From assembly GCF_933775445.1 (NCBI RefSeq), contig NC_065878.1, positions 3,432,001 to 3,496,000 of the forward strand: 64,000 nucleotides of DNA, in the 5' to 3' direction. This document shows, one piece after another, positions 49,029 to 60,545 of this stretch. The first letter of the stretch is position 1, and each line of letters opens with the position of its first letter. This stretch comes from Argentina anserina. Its lineage: Eukaryota > Streptophyta > Magnoliopsida > Rosales > Rosaceae. The notes under the pieces are model-generated. The model searched no databases. It saw only the letters and a program-made list of their open reading frames with translations, and had not been told where the DNA came from. The translations under genes were made by a program, and so were the position numbers.

Positions 49029-51288
49029 ATGGCTCTCCTCCACGCACAGACATCCCCCCATATCCATTCTCATAGCTTCAGCTCCAACACCCATAGCCAC
49101 TCTCCGGTGCTCTTATCATTCCAAAGCCCACCAGCTGTTTCTTTCTTCTCCTTGAAAACCCATCACCAAAACTCACTCTTTTCTAAGAACTCGCCGTCTT
49201 CACTCTCAACAACGCCAAGAAAGGTGCTTTGTAGACCCCCTCATGGTAAACATGTCAGACAAGACTATCTTGTGGTATGCCTTCCCTACATTAGCTGATT
49301 CACTTTCGTCATTGCAATTTAATATTTGAATTTGCTTTTTTCTAGTTATGTTATTGGACTTTTCTCTCTAATTCATGTGTTTTTGCTACATGAAGATGGA
49401 AATTGTTTTATGGGTGGTTTGTATTTGCAAATACTCTTTATGGGTTTGTGTTGGAGAACGAGAGAAACAGATATTATTGATAGGATCGTCTATAGGGATA
49501 GAAGGGACTCAGGGAAGTAGATTTTCTTGTGACTTGATCAAGTTTGGATTTAGAGTTCTATTGTACCTCCTTTAATATTTCAGTTAATGCCTTATTAGAG
49601 CATCTTACTTGAACTATAATCTTGGGCTTACGACTTTCTTGCTTGGAGAGCAGGAAAAGATTTCAGCTCAGGAGGTCCAAGAACTGGTGAAAGGAGACAG
49701 AAATGTACCGCTTGTTGTGGATTTCTTTGCTACATGGTGTGGACCCTGTATTTTGATGGCTCAAGAACTTGAAATGGTAAGCTCCATACAAATTTTTGCA
49801 TATAACGGTAATCTACGGGACTAGAATTATAACCAAACTAAAAATCTGCAACGGAATGTGTGAAAAACTTTGCAGTTTTGCATTAGCTATCTCTCATAAA
49901 TTACTAATTTTTGTCTTTTGACATTTGAATATCACGTTATGCTGGTTATGTTCTGTCAACGATAGAGTTATCATTGTGTTGAAATTTTGCATATAGCTTG
50001 ACCAGTTATGAGTGAGAATCAGATTATCTGATTGACCCACAAACACTTTCCATATCTCCACTTTTTTTTTTCTCAAAAAGATAGTGTAATGATACTGAGT
50101 CCCTTTGTTTTGAATATTGGTACCATTAATTTATGTGAATAAGATCAGCATTAGTTGGACTTTCAAGTTGATCAAATTGAATCTGGATTTTGGATGCAAC
50201 CATAGGAATTGTTCCTATGTTTGCTGTTCTTGTTGAGAGAACAGTGGCCTTAGTATGGATTTTAATCTGGAACCTATACCAGTGTGCTCAGATTTAGATT
50301 ATCTTGTCAGAAAACCATAGGAAGTGATGATGCCAGTGAAGTTTCAAATACCTAATAGCTCTTGCCCGGCTTGGTTAATGGACATGGGATATGATAATGT
50401 TTTTTTGAACTGCTACTCTTGATGCACATTTTCTACAATTTGTAAACATCTTTATATGATTGATTAATATTTCGAGCACGGGATTTTGTTAGCAAGTTGT
50501 TACTAATCTGGTTGTCTAAAGCAGATTTGTTATTTCCAAGTGGTTTTTCACTTTGGTTGATTTTTCCCTGATCTTGCACTATTTATATGATGACTTTCCA
50601 AGTTCAGATAGACATGAGTTTATGCAGTATTGAAGTGCGTTGTAAGGGTTTCATGCTGCTAGTAGATTAGACTTTTGGGTTTAAACCTAACTAAACATGA
50701 TATTCACTTATTCAGTTGTAACAATTAGATTTGAATTTTGAAAACAGCTTGCTGTGGAGTATGAGAGCAATGTAAAAGTCGTTAAGGTTGATACTGACGA
50801 TGAGTATGAATTTGCACGTGACATGCAGGTAAGTAAAGTTCTTTTTGTTTTTACGTTTATATTTGTCACCGTTCCCTCATCGTCTCATGTACTGATTGTA
50901 CTCCCAAAGCCTACTTTTTGAGCTGCACTTTTTATATGAATTTTTGGCCTCTAGTAATATGAGTTGAATCTTTGTAACTAGATTCAACTATACATCACTT
51001 CTGCATCATACCTGTCTGTTTAATTAATCAGAATGATCTTGATAAAATAGATTTAAGTATGAAGTGACCTAGATTTGGTGATATATGTCAAACTATTTGT
51101 AGACATCAATAAAACAAGTGGACTAGGATATACTTAAAGAAATGAACACCTCCTATAACCCTTTTGACCAGGTACGGGGATTGCCAACATTGCTCTTCAT
51201 TAGTCCAGACCCCAGTAAAGATGCCATCCGGACTGAAGGGCTCATCCCATTACAGATGATGCGGGATATCATTGACAACGAATTGTGA
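49029..51288 (+). CDS. CITRX: Thioredoxin z / CITRX, chloroplastic (four exons)
   Basis: Exons 49029-49274, 49654-49776, 50748-50828 and 51172-51288 join in phase 0 through GT/AG introns into 188 codons. Residues about 1-65 are Ser/His-rich with few acidic residues, as in a plastid transit peptide. The thioredoxin fold follows, with SAQEVQELVKGDRNVPLVVD leading to the redox site WCGPC (Cys111, Cys114). Then come KVVKVDTDDEYEFARDMQ, the cis-proline loop VRGLPTLLFISPD, and the C-terminal EGLIPLQMMRDIIDNEL. These features match plant thioredoxin z (CITRX). In other species it is a subunit or partner of the plastid-encoded RNA polymerase complex and binds fructokinase-like proteins, and is needed for chloroplast development. 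Length and exon pattern look complete. Confidence 0.95.
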
Positions 51289-51927
51289 AGGAGTCCGAGA
51301 AAGTTTTACTATAGGCTGCATATATATGGGGCCACGGTTTTGTTTGTGATGTAGAAGCTTCCTATTACTATTTGAGATGCTATCATTTCTATGCCGTAGT
51401 CTACTAACTGAATTACATTGGAGTCATCAATGTTGTAGCCATATGATTTGGAATAGATGTACAATTATAAATGCCAGGATGTGCGTCCAGTGAAAAGCTT
51501 TCATGGATATGAACACGAATGGATGATATCCCGTTGTCTATGCCATTTGATGCTTTAATTTTGTGTTTTGTTTTGGATGGTTTTCTTTCACTAGCAGTAA
51601 TGTCGAATCATTATAAATCAGGGCGGTAATGTTAAAATTGCAGAGAAAACTATTGGCATTCGTTTGTTAACTTGCAGCCTTTCTGTTCGTGTAACTCAAA
51701 TAGTAAATCTTCTAGGATGTGTTTTTGTTCAAGTTAGCCTCTTCGTGTAACCAACAGTTTTAATCACAACCAGTTATATTTCTGGTTGCAGTTAATCTAA
51801 ATGACCTTCCGCATATAAAAGCAAATAGTTAGACTCCAATCAGAAACTTAAAAAATCTAATGCAAAAGAAAAACTGGAATTTTCATTTTGTGTTTACAGC
51901 ATCACAACTTGTTCTGCACTTCACTTC
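51289..51927. other. 3' flank of the CITRX gene
   Basis: 3' UTR and short intergenic space up to the minus-strand PDAP1-like ORF. No feature recognised. Confidence 0.5.
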
Positions 51928-52191
51928 TTAGATAGCTTTCAGCGCCTTCTTCTGCTTTACCAAATTAGGATTATGGATCTCAATAATGCCTTCAACACCT
52001 TTGCTCTTCATATTTTCAGATACTTCTTCACTCGACACCTCGTCTTCTGACCCCTCTGCAAATTCTACTTCATCGGCTTCACAACGTTCAGCTTCTGGCT
52101 TCCCAAAGGTAGAGGTACTGTCAAGAAGTAGATCTTCAGTAGTAGTGAAGTGGCGTTGACGGCTTATGGCCTTAGTCTTGCCTTTGCCCAT
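51928..52191 (-). pseudogene. Truncated PDAP1/28-kDa phosphoprotein-like ORF
   Basis: From the ATG at 52191 the minus strand encodes 87 residues: MGKGKTKAISRQRHFTTTED at the start, an acidic Ser/Glu-rich middle (EGSEDEVSSEEVSENM), then GVEGIIEIHNPNLVKQKK and a stop. This order matches the N-terminal half of the 28-kDa heat- and acid-stable phosphoprotein (PDAP1) family. In that family NPNLVK is followed by a conserved TTELSRREREEIEKQ helix, which is absent here. A 12-codon in-frame extension upstream exists but does not fit the family. I see no intron that would restore the C-terminus, so a truncated copy is more likely than a working gene. Confidence 0.6.
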
Positions 52192-52425
52192 TGTCTTGAG
52201 ACAATTCAATACAAGGTTGAACAAGAAGCAGCAGGGCTACAAAGTTGTTTTGCAATAAAGGCCTCTCTGCTGATTGAAATTCAAGAAATCTCCGAGTACG
52301 TGTTGATTCCTCTATAAGGTGAATGTAGATGGTATTCCTAATTACACTAGAACATAGCTATGACAGGAAGCAGACACTAATCCTATAAACATTCAGAGTC
52401 CATTCCCATAAGAACCAGTATAGAG

Positions 52426-53131
52426 CAATGGTCTAAATATCGGTTATCGGCATCGTATCGGTTTTGAAAAATAAGGATATAACGGGGATATATCGAGATA
52501 TATCGGATTATATCGGATTTATCGTTTTTGTTAATTTTTAATTTAAATTTAATATATTTATAAACATATACTTCAAAATATTCAAAATATACCAAATAAT
52601 ATTAACTACTAAGTACTAATTGAACAAAAATAGGTGCACAAAAGATAGATTGAGATATTGATTATGCATTCATGCATTATAAACTCTCATCATCAGAATC
52701 AAAGTCAAAATCATCTTCTCCATTATCTTCGTCCTCATCTTCTGAGAGAAAATCATCTTCATAAATCATATTATGTCTATTTGCGTTGAAATTCCTCAAA
52801 ACGACATCGCCTCCTTAAAAAAAAATCACCGAAAAAAAAGTAACAAGAAAAAAAGTCACCAAAAAAAAGTCAACGAAAAAAAAATTATCGAAAAAAATCA
52901 TCGAAAAAAAAAGTCTCCGAAAAAAAAAAGTCAACGAAAAAAAAAGTCCACCAAAAAAAAGTCCACCGAAAAAAAAGTCAAACAAAAAAATCCACCGATA
53001 TATCGCATGTTGACCCGATATTTTGAGTTGACCGATATATTAAGGCGATATGGCATTTATCCTATCGGTTTCTAAATATCACCGATATATTGCCGATATA
53101 TTCCCGATATATCCCGATATTTAGAACACTG
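52426..53131. mobile_element. hAT MITE (706 bp), TATATCG-rich family, with captured acidic tail
   Basis: The ends CAATGGTCTAAATATCGG and CCGATATTTAGAACACTG are inverted repeats. The flanks are perfect 8-bp duplications GTATAGAG (52418-52425 and 53132-53139). It is the inverted relative of 20070-20601. On the minus strand, about 52680-52770 encodes an acidic tail (EDDFLSEDEDEDNGEDDFDF) ending in a stop, probably captured from a host or transposase gene. At 52800-52995 there is an expanded array of ~15-bp CACCGAAAAAAAAGT-like units absent from the other copy. Confidence 0.88.
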
Positions 53132-53264
53132 GTATAGAGTCTGTATAGAGTTAGGAAATAAAATTGGGGATACATATTCGGATTCCTAGACAAGTGCTAG
53201 GATTTCCAAACCGCTAGTCATCCTAAGATCGATCTGGTTCCTAGTTTTAATAGTTAGGTAGAGC

Positions 53265-53265
<1 letters not shown>

Positions 53266-53318
<53 letters not shown>
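53266..53318. repeat. (CT)n microsatellite
   Basis: A CT dinucleotide run of about 50 bp. Confidence 0.95.
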
Positions 53319-53321
<3 letters not shown>

Positions 53322-53789
53322 TACCGATATTCGATATTACTACCAGGATATACTATCAAATTCCATCTGGGAATTTACTATTTTTTAGTATTGTATATGG
53401 CTGCTCAACATTAATTTTACTCACAATTTCTTAGTTTTTCTTGGCTCTGTTCGGTTGTTTCCTCTCATTTCTATGACTTTCAAAAGCAGCATCCTAGTCC
53501 GTTTTGGTGGCGATGGCTCAGTGCGGTGCTTGTTCGGGTGGTGATGCGGACGCTGGTGCTGATGTTGTTTATAAACAATTTCACCCGGATGGTTGGGTAA
53601 TACATGTTGATTACAACCAGTGGTCTTACTTAAAACAATTTCACGTAGGTGATAGTCTTTTCTTTTCATAGTTCATACAATAAGAAAAACCACAATATAT
53701 GTGGTTCAAGTTACTGAGTAAGGTTTCAAATTTCAATTAATCCTGCAACTTCAGCTCCCCCCTAGTCATCACAGCTTATAGTTCCGGCT

Positions 53790-54053
53790 ATGATACAATC
53801 ACGCTGGAAAGGCCTGGCCAGTATTACTTTCTTTGTGGTGCTCCTGGTCATATATTGTGATGCCGGACAGAAGGTCGCAATCATGATCAGCCAAGCTGCC
53901 AAGCCTGACACTCCGATCTCCTCTCCGAGCCCGACACCTTCTGGATTGTCCTCTCCGGAACCGGAAGAGAGGCCACAACGTACACTCGGTGGCTCTGATA
54001 ATCAATGCTCCAAAGCTTGCTTTGGCTTTCGGTTCTCTGGTTGTATTTTGTAA
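53790..54053 (+). CDS. Possible small secreted or membrane protein (weak)
   Basis: An 87-codon ORF with a hydrophobic N-terminal segment ([15 protein letters not shown]) like a signal peptide or anchor, then a Ser/Pro-rich stretch ([18 protein letters not shown]), and two cysteines near the C-terminus. The composition resembles small plant secreted or cell-wall proteins, but I recognise no family. It lies in an unassigned stretch and could be chance. Confidence 0.25.
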   Translation: MIQSRWKGLASITFFVVLLVIYCDAGQKVAIMISQAAKPDTPISSPSPTPSGLSSPEPEERPQRTLGGSDNQCSKACFGFRFSGCIL

Positions 54054-54797
54054 ATTGATGTTTTAAATTTTTGCAATGCATTAGTGTAAGCATTTTTAAG
54101 GTTTGGAATTTAATTGTAGTCCATATTTTTTTAAATGTGATGTTATTTGAAGGAAACCACTAGGTTCTATAAAAAAAACTGTGATGTTATTTGTTTACAC
54201 TCATCATTAGTTCAAAGTTTCATCAAATGAAGTGAATAACATATTTACACGATATTCAAATGAATGAAGTGCATGTGCTATTTCTAACACCAATGTCCTG
54301 ATTCCCTGAACGTGGATAAATTACTTGGGGATTATGGAAGGAAAAGAGAAGATAATTAATGTTAATTAAGCTAGTCCTCCGTAGAGCACAATCAGCACAT
54401 CACCTGTAGAATAGTACGTATGTAATGCACACTTGTGTCGATCTCTTAATTATAGATTTCCAGAAATCAAATCTCTAATTTTCGTAGTTAATTATGAGAA
54501 GAAACGAAAATGACCAACAGATCAAACACACCCACATAGGATTCAAATTAGCAGAAAATGATGAGGACATCCATGATAAGCTGCCATTGAAGATGAATAA
54601 ATTGAATAGTAAAAACGAAAAATATGTATAAATCTCATTCAAGAATATTGCAAAGTTCTTGGTTAATTTCTATTTTCAAATTAGCATTGGTATGCCTTTA
54701 ATACGAGAGATGAAAATATCACCACGTACTGTTAATTCATCACTAATTAAGTCACTAGTATTTAGTAACAAATTAGACGATTGCTATATCACGTACG

Positions 54798-54799
<2 letters not shown>

Positions 54800-54842
<43 letters not shown>
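54800..54842. repeat. (AT)n microsatellite
   Basis: A perfect TA dinucleotide run of about 43 bp. Confidence 0.95.
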
Positions 54843-54846
<4 letters not shown>

Positions 54847-54929
54847 CAACACGTCCCAAATCCCAATTGCAGCAGAATCCAATCGAATCTTCATCAGATA
54901 TGGATTTTGATCCAGTCTTCTTTTATAAA

Positions 54930-55313
54930 TTAAGAATGCGAAATAATGACGTCATCGGCAGGAGAGAAAGCCAGAAACATGAGTGCGGCCATAATCCCGA
55001 CCGGAAAGAACAAGAGCATCAGTGGAGGAGGAGGCAACGGCGGCAGCATTAACGGCAGGACAACCATGAAAGCCGCTAGACCCGCCAGCACCATAACAGA
55101 CCCCAAGCTCATACATTGCACCATGATGATAATATTGACGATGACCTTCAGATCATATATCTCACCGACGGCAATGCCACGTCGGAGAACGACAACAACC
55201 TCGCAATTAATGGCAACAAGAAAGAGAAAGCTAAGTTTTCCTTGATGTCTCCGAGCAAATGGCAATGAAATATTTCGTGGGGTTTTCAAGCTTTTATAGG
55301 CAATGGTGTTCAC
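54930..55313 (-). CDS. OSR/ARGOS-like membrane protein
   Basis: A 127-codon single-exon ORF on the minus strand. Two hydrophobic segments (about residues 57-90 and 98-118) flank the signature LPPLPPPPLML, followed by FPVGIMAALMFLAFSP. This transmembrane-PPLPPPP-transmembrane unit is the OSR domain of ARGOS, ARGOS-like and OSR1 proteins. These sit in the ER or other endomembranes and promote organ growth, with links to auxin, brassinosteroid and ethylene signalling. The length is normal for the family (about 100-140). The N-terminus is basic and divergent, so translation could start at a later Met. The GC-rich opposite strand gives a spurious basic ORF. A 478-bp MITE lies about 265 bp upstream. 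Confidence 0.85.
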   Translation of the reverse strand: MNTIAYKSLKTPRNISLPFARRHQGKLSFLFLVAINCEVVVVLRRGIAVGEIYDLKVIVNIIIMVQCMSLGSVMVLAGLAAFMVVLPLMLPPLPPPPLMLLFFPVGIMAALMFLAFSPADDVIISHS

Positions 55314-55578
55314 AAGGAGGATTTGATCGAAGCCGTTGGTTTTGGGGATTAAACAATAGTGGTTTATGTTTGGGAATCCAGTTTGGGGTGATGGTTCGAA
55401 TCGGAGAAGATCAGAGGCGTCAGACCCAATATATTTCGGCTGATACGTTGAGCAACTTCTACTGCAAATTGATTTTGATTATTATTGATTTCGTTGTTAG
55501 GTTAGGTGCCATCATAATATATAAATAAATTATCTTCCTATCCTCCTATAATATGTTAATTCAATATATACTTGGTAG

Positions 55579-56056
55579 TAGGGGCCGAACTGTGGGGCGG
55601 ACTGGTCTGACTATAGCCTACCCGAAAAATAATTTGTTATTTATACTTCTATATTACAAAATGCACATGTAGTAAAGTTGTTCAGTTGATTAAGTAGCCT
55701 GAGTAATACTGGGCTAATGTCAGTTCGAATCTCACACCAAACCCACATTTTTTCCTTTTTTTCATTATTTTTCTTGTTTCTTTTTTGGTTCTCTCTCAAT
55801 CTTTTTTTTTTATTTTTCTTCTCACATTCTCATTCTTCTTTTTATCTCACAATATCTTTTCAGTATTCTAAAAAATCTTACAATATTTTTCTTTTCTATA
55901 AGTATAAGAAAATTTTCTTGTTCTTTCTCCATTTTCTCCATCTCTTTCTTCAGTCACAACATTTTAAAAAAATTCTTTAGCTATCTAGTTTTCTTTTACA
56001 ATTTTTTTTGATTTATCACCAGCCCTATCCATTTCAGATTCCTGGTTCCGCCACTG
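55579..56056. mobile_element. hAT MITE (478 bp) containing a tRNA-like segment
   Basis: The left end TAGGGGCCGAACTGTGGGG and right end GGTTCCGCCACTG resemble the CAGTGGCGGAACC ends of the MITE at 5537. The flanks are identical 8-bp duplications CTTGGTAG (55571-55578 and 56057-56064). Inside, 55677-55735 looks tRNA-derived: TTGTTCAGTTGATTAAG (box A-like) and CAGTTCGAATCTC (box B-like). A T-rich tract follows. Confidence 0.8.
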
Positions 56057-56064
56057 CTTGGTAG

Positions 56065-56887
56065 TTGGTACTAATACAACTTGTGAGCAACTTCCATATG
56101 TTGATAAAATTGCGTGTTGTCTAATTTCTAGTGAAAATAGTTTAACTGTAATTCGATTATACATCAAAGTTTGACACGGTAGGGTGTAGATCAATATGAC
56201 TTGATAAACACTTGTGTTCTTACATGTAGAGCGTAACGTAGTCAAGTAAAGACTGTAAAGTATCACATAATCTCATATTATAATTATTCCGTGTTTTGGG
56301 TTTTTTTTCTTCTAATTTTTACGTACATATCTAAACGTCACTTACATTACTTAAACTTGAGAGAATTAGCACGAGTCAAGTCATCAATTTTAGGTAGAAC
56401 AAATTATCGTAACTGTCTCGAGTTTACTGTTTAAGTTTGCATGGGATTTTATTGTTTGACACCATTACACCAAGGCTCGTATTGAATCGATCAATATTTA
56501 AGTTTCCATCGTACTTATAATTTTCACCACTCACTCACGCATTTCCGTTGAGGTAATCTTGAATTCACGAATTTGAAGAAATTTGTAAAAGAAACCATGC
56601 AAGATCATCACGTACTGATGATCGTGTCTGGTCCCGTACAGCCATACACAACTCATACGATGAACCATTCCCATACAAGGTGCATGTTTATTATATATTT
56701 ATAACACTTGTTCTCGCTTCCACTCCCTTAATTTATAACTTTTAAGTTCTATCAGACTCAGAAATCTTCGATCTATAAGTATGTTTGTGTACGAGAATTT
56801 GCAAACAATGCAATATTAATGATGAAACCTGAACCAGCTGTGACAGATAACATTGTTTTATTAATAGAAGAGATTGAACGAGGTGTG
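56065..56887. other. Intergenic, nothing recognised
   Basis: AT-rich sequence between the MITE and the copia element at 56888. No feature supported. Confidence 0.5.
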
Positions 56888-57019
56888 CGACTCAAATTGT
56901 ATATAAGATGATTATATTACAATTGATTTGATTTGTAATCTATATATAAGCTAAACAACTTAGCTCACTCCCACAAATTACGGAGGAAATCACGGGCTAT
57001 TACATTAATCACGCTAACA
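56888..57019 (-). repeat. 3' LTR of the degenerate copia element
   Basis: Matches 61372-61511 (shared GGAGGAAATCACGGGC, ATCTATATATAAGCTAAACAA). It is shorter because it lacks the inverted GGAGGAAATCACGGGC / GTGATTTCCTCC arrangement of the other copy. Confidence 0.82.
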
Positions 57020-57095
57020 CTCACTCTCAAGTTGGCGCATACACATCAACCATGCCCAACTTGCTAAGTGAGTCATAAAAAATCTTCTTAGACAC

Positions 57096-57631
57096 TCATT
57101 TTGTGAGCATATCGGCAAGTTGCTCTTCTGTAGGAACAAAATGAAAACTAATGATCTTCGCATCTAGCTTATCCTTTATAAAGTGATGATCAACCTCCAC
57201 ATGTTTTGTACGATCATGTTGCACAGGGTTATTGTGAAATATCAATAGCCGCCTTATTGTCACAGTACAGCTGCATAGCACACTTAGGCTTAATGCCTAA
57301 ATCTTGTAGCAAATTTCTAAGCCATAACATTTCGCATACTCCTTGAGCCCATACCCCTGTATTCTGTCTCAGCACTAGATCGAGCTACCACGTTTTGTTT
57401 CTTACTCTTCCATGTAACAAGATTACCCCAAACAAATGTAAAGTATCCTGATGTGGATCTCCGATATGTAATATTTCCAGCCAAGTCTGCATATGTGAAG
57501 CCACAAAATTCAAGGATATTATTATGATTAGAGAACATTATTCCTCTCCGTGGAGCTGACTTCAAGTACCTCAAAATCCTTACTACAGCATCCATGTGGT
57601 CCACACTGGGATTATGCATGAACTGACTCAC
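57096..57631 (-). pseudogene. copia RNase H region, broken
   Basis: 57631-57317 encodes DAVVRILRYLKSAPRRGIMF and QNVVARSSAETEYRGM, the start of the copia RNase H domain. A shift follows, and 57281-57096 carries HDRTKHVEVDHHFIKDKL and PTEEQLADMLTK, its end. The parts lie in different frames, with a missing segment around DNKAAI. Confidence 0.88.
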
Positions 57632-57757
57632 TACACTTACTGCATATGCAACATCTGGTCTGGTATGTGATAAATAAATAAGGCGTCCAACTAGCCTTTG
57701 ATAACGAGGTTTGTCAGTAGGAACTTGATATGGATATTCTGCTAACCGATGGTTCTG

Positions 57758-58444
57758 CTAAATAGGAGTATCAATGGGAGTGCAATCTAACATACCTGTC
57801 TCTGTTAGTAGATCAAGAAGATACTTCCTTTGACACTGATAGATACCATCACTTCCCCGGGCTACCTCAATGCCCAAGAAGTACTTGAGTGTACCTAGGT
57901 CCTTCATCTCAAACTCTGTGGCTAGCTGTTTCTGTAACCTATCCACCTCAATAGTATCATTCCCAGTAACTACCATATCATCAACATATATAATTAGGGC
58001 TGTTACCTTCCCTTGTTGATGTCTGGGAAATAATGCATGGTCTGAATTACTCTGTTTGTAGACAATTTTCCTCATGAATTGTGAGAATCTTCCAAACCAA
58101 GCACGAGGTGACTGTTTAAGACCATATAGAGACTTTCTCAATCTGCAAACAAAGTTACTTGGAGAAGCGGCCACATATCCAGGCAGAAGATCCATGTACA
58201 CTTCCTCCGTAAGTTCTCCATGAAGGAATGCATTCTTAACATCAAACTGTCTAAGTGGCCAGTTTAAGCTAGCAGCAACAGAGAGCAATACCCGAATAGT
58301 GTTTATCTTTGCAACAGGTGCAAATGTCTCATCATAGTCTATGCCATATGTCTGGATGAACCCTTTTGCTACTAGACGTGCTTTATACCGGCTCACTGAC
58401 CCATCTGGATTATGCTTCACTGTAAACACCCAACGACATCCCAC
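57758..58444 (-). pseudogene. copia reverse transcriptase region
   Basis: A 228-residue frame covering most of the RVT_2 domain: YKARLVAKGFIQTYGIDYDE, FAPVAKINTIRVLLS, VKNAFLHGELTEEVYM, KSLYGLKQSPRAW, the catalytic YVDD motif, and LGTLKYFLGIEVARG. It is separated from the integrase and RNase H by stops or shifts. Confidence 0.9.
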
Positions 58445-58570
58445 AGTCTTCTTGCCATGTGGTGGAGATACAAGTTCCTAAGTATTGTTCTTTTGTAATG
58501 CTTCCATCTCTTCTTCTATGGCTTTCCTCCATTTTGGATCTCCCAATGCATCCTGCACTTTGTTAGGTAC

Positions 58571-59884
58571 TCATACAGTAGATATTTGATTCATAAATGA
58601 TGCATATGACTTAGACAACCTTTTGGTAGACATAAAATTTGCCACTGGATACTTAGCTTTAGCCTGAAGGGTGGGTTCATACTTTTTTGTTGGCTGACCC
58701 CGAGTAGACCTATTTGGTAAGACATATTGTTTACTATTAACTTCACTACTATTAGCCCCAATAGGATGACTAACCTCAGATGAGTGATCTTCTGTACCAG
58801 GAGAGTATTGGTCAGGTGTAGAATCTTTAGTACGGGAGATATGAGGGGCAGTTGTGTTGTCATCTTCTGGTACTTGAATGTCTGGAGTGACTGGAGACCC
58901 GGAATCATCCGGTGGTGCCTGTGTAGCTGACACATTGGTAATCTCAATTGAACCGCTCACCATATCTATTGGCTTACTTGTCTCCCCCTCTCCATGATAC
59001 ATGTCTTCAAAATATGAATTCTCTCCCTGAAAAGCAGTATCGGAAGAGGTAAAATAGCTCGTGTCCTCAAAGAAAGTAACATCCATAGTGACATAGTACT
59101 TCCTGGTAGGTGGATGATAGCACCGGTACCCTTTCTGATGTCCTCCATACCCAACAAACACACATTTAACTGCCTGTGCATCCAATTTAGACCGTTGATA
59201 TTTTGGAAGATGGACAAAAGCAACACAACCGAAAACATGGGCATGAAGATTATGAAAAGAGGGTAATGATACATGAGATGCAAGTACCTCATATGAAACT
59301 TTTCCCTGAAGGACACGAGAGGGAAGACGATTAATGAAATGGGCGGAAGTGATGACAGCATCACCCCAAAGGTACTTAGGCATATGGGCACTAAAAAGAA
59401 TACACCGAGCCATATCAAGTAAATGACGATTTTTCCTTTCAGAAACTCCATTCTGCTCAGGTGTGTAAGGACACGTTGTTTGATGAACAATTTCGTGCGT
59501 GTTAAAGAACTCCTGAAAGACATGATGAACATATTCCCCTCCATTATCAGACCGAAGAACTCTAATTGTGGCATTATATTGTGTTTGAACAGTAGTATAG
59601 AAGGCTTGAAAAGCCGGAAAAACCTCATCTTTAGTTTTGAGGAGAACAACCCATGAAAGACGGGTGCAGTCATCAATAAATGACACATAATACCGCATCC
59701 CTGACACAGTAGACTCTTTGGAGGGTCCCCAAACATCAGAATTAATTAATTCAAAAGGAAGAGAACGTCTATTAGAAGTACTAGGGGAATATGTAGATCG
59801 ATGACTTTTTCCCAAAACACATGTCTCACAACGTAAAAGGGACTCATCCACATTAATAAACAAAGTAGGCATAGATTTTTTCAT
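58571..59884 (-). pseudogene. copia integrase region
   Basis: A 437-residue frame. It holds the zinc-finger cysteines (CETCVLGKSHR), then the integrase core with the acidic residues in NSDVWGP, RSDNGGEY and NGVSERKNRHLL, and the C-terminal GCVAFVHLPKYQRSKLD block. Just upstream the HRRLGHP motif is present in the same frame, but the preceding Trp codon has become a stop. Confidence 0.9.
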
Positions 59885-59942
59885 AACACTAAAATATGGA
59901 TGCCCTAAGCGACGATGCTATAACCAAACTTCACTTAGCTTA

Positions 59943-60545
59943 TCAGAAGTGGAGAGTAAAGAGGTTCGAGACTGTGCCCCTGGTTTCTCCCCCGCATATG
60001 TCTGATCCAGATGAAACAACCGGCCCCTCAGATACCCCAAGTCCCCAACCAATTAACTCCCAGGTGAGAAGATTCTGAAATATCACATACATAGGAAAAA
60101 ATGTCACAAAACACTTAACGTCAGTGTTCAATTGGGGAACAGGTATCAGATGATGAGATAAAGCAGGTACATAAAGCACATTGTGAAGCTCTATTGTGGG
60201 CGTAATACGAACTGACCATTTCCCTAATACGGGAAATGCCTCACCATTAGCATTAGTAACATAGGGTACTGGTGGAGGAGACAATACGGTAAAATAAGAT
60301 TTGTCATAAGTCATATAATCAGATGCACCAGAATCAATAATCCATGTATCAAAACCAACAAAGTTAGAAATATTTAAAACCATACCAATGGATGCGATAG
60401 GTATTGCTCCTCCTGCTGTGTTATGATCATGTCCAACCAGACCATAAATATCTGGTTCATGGACGAATTGAATGGGAGAACTCTCTGTGTCGTCTCCAAA
60501 AACCATTGAAAAAGAAAAATCAGGATTGATGCAGCGGAAACACAA
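59943..60545 (-). pseudogene. copia protease region
   Basis: A 200-residue frame containing the retropepsin site WIIDSGASDYMT and LHNVLYVPALSHHLIPVPQL, typical of plant copia proteases. The zinc knuckle of Gag is absent upstream, so the gag-protease link is lost. Confidence 0.85.

Larger units (their letters stand above)
53319..54929. other. Intergenic, one weak ORF
   Basis: No confident gene apart from the weak ORF at 53790-54053. An (AT)n run lies at 54800-54842. Confidence 0.45.

Noticed and set aside
54946..55245. 99-codon basic plus-strand ORF
   Set aside because: It is antisense to the OSR/ARGOS-like gene, whose LPPLPPPP signature and transmembrane segments are on the minus strand.
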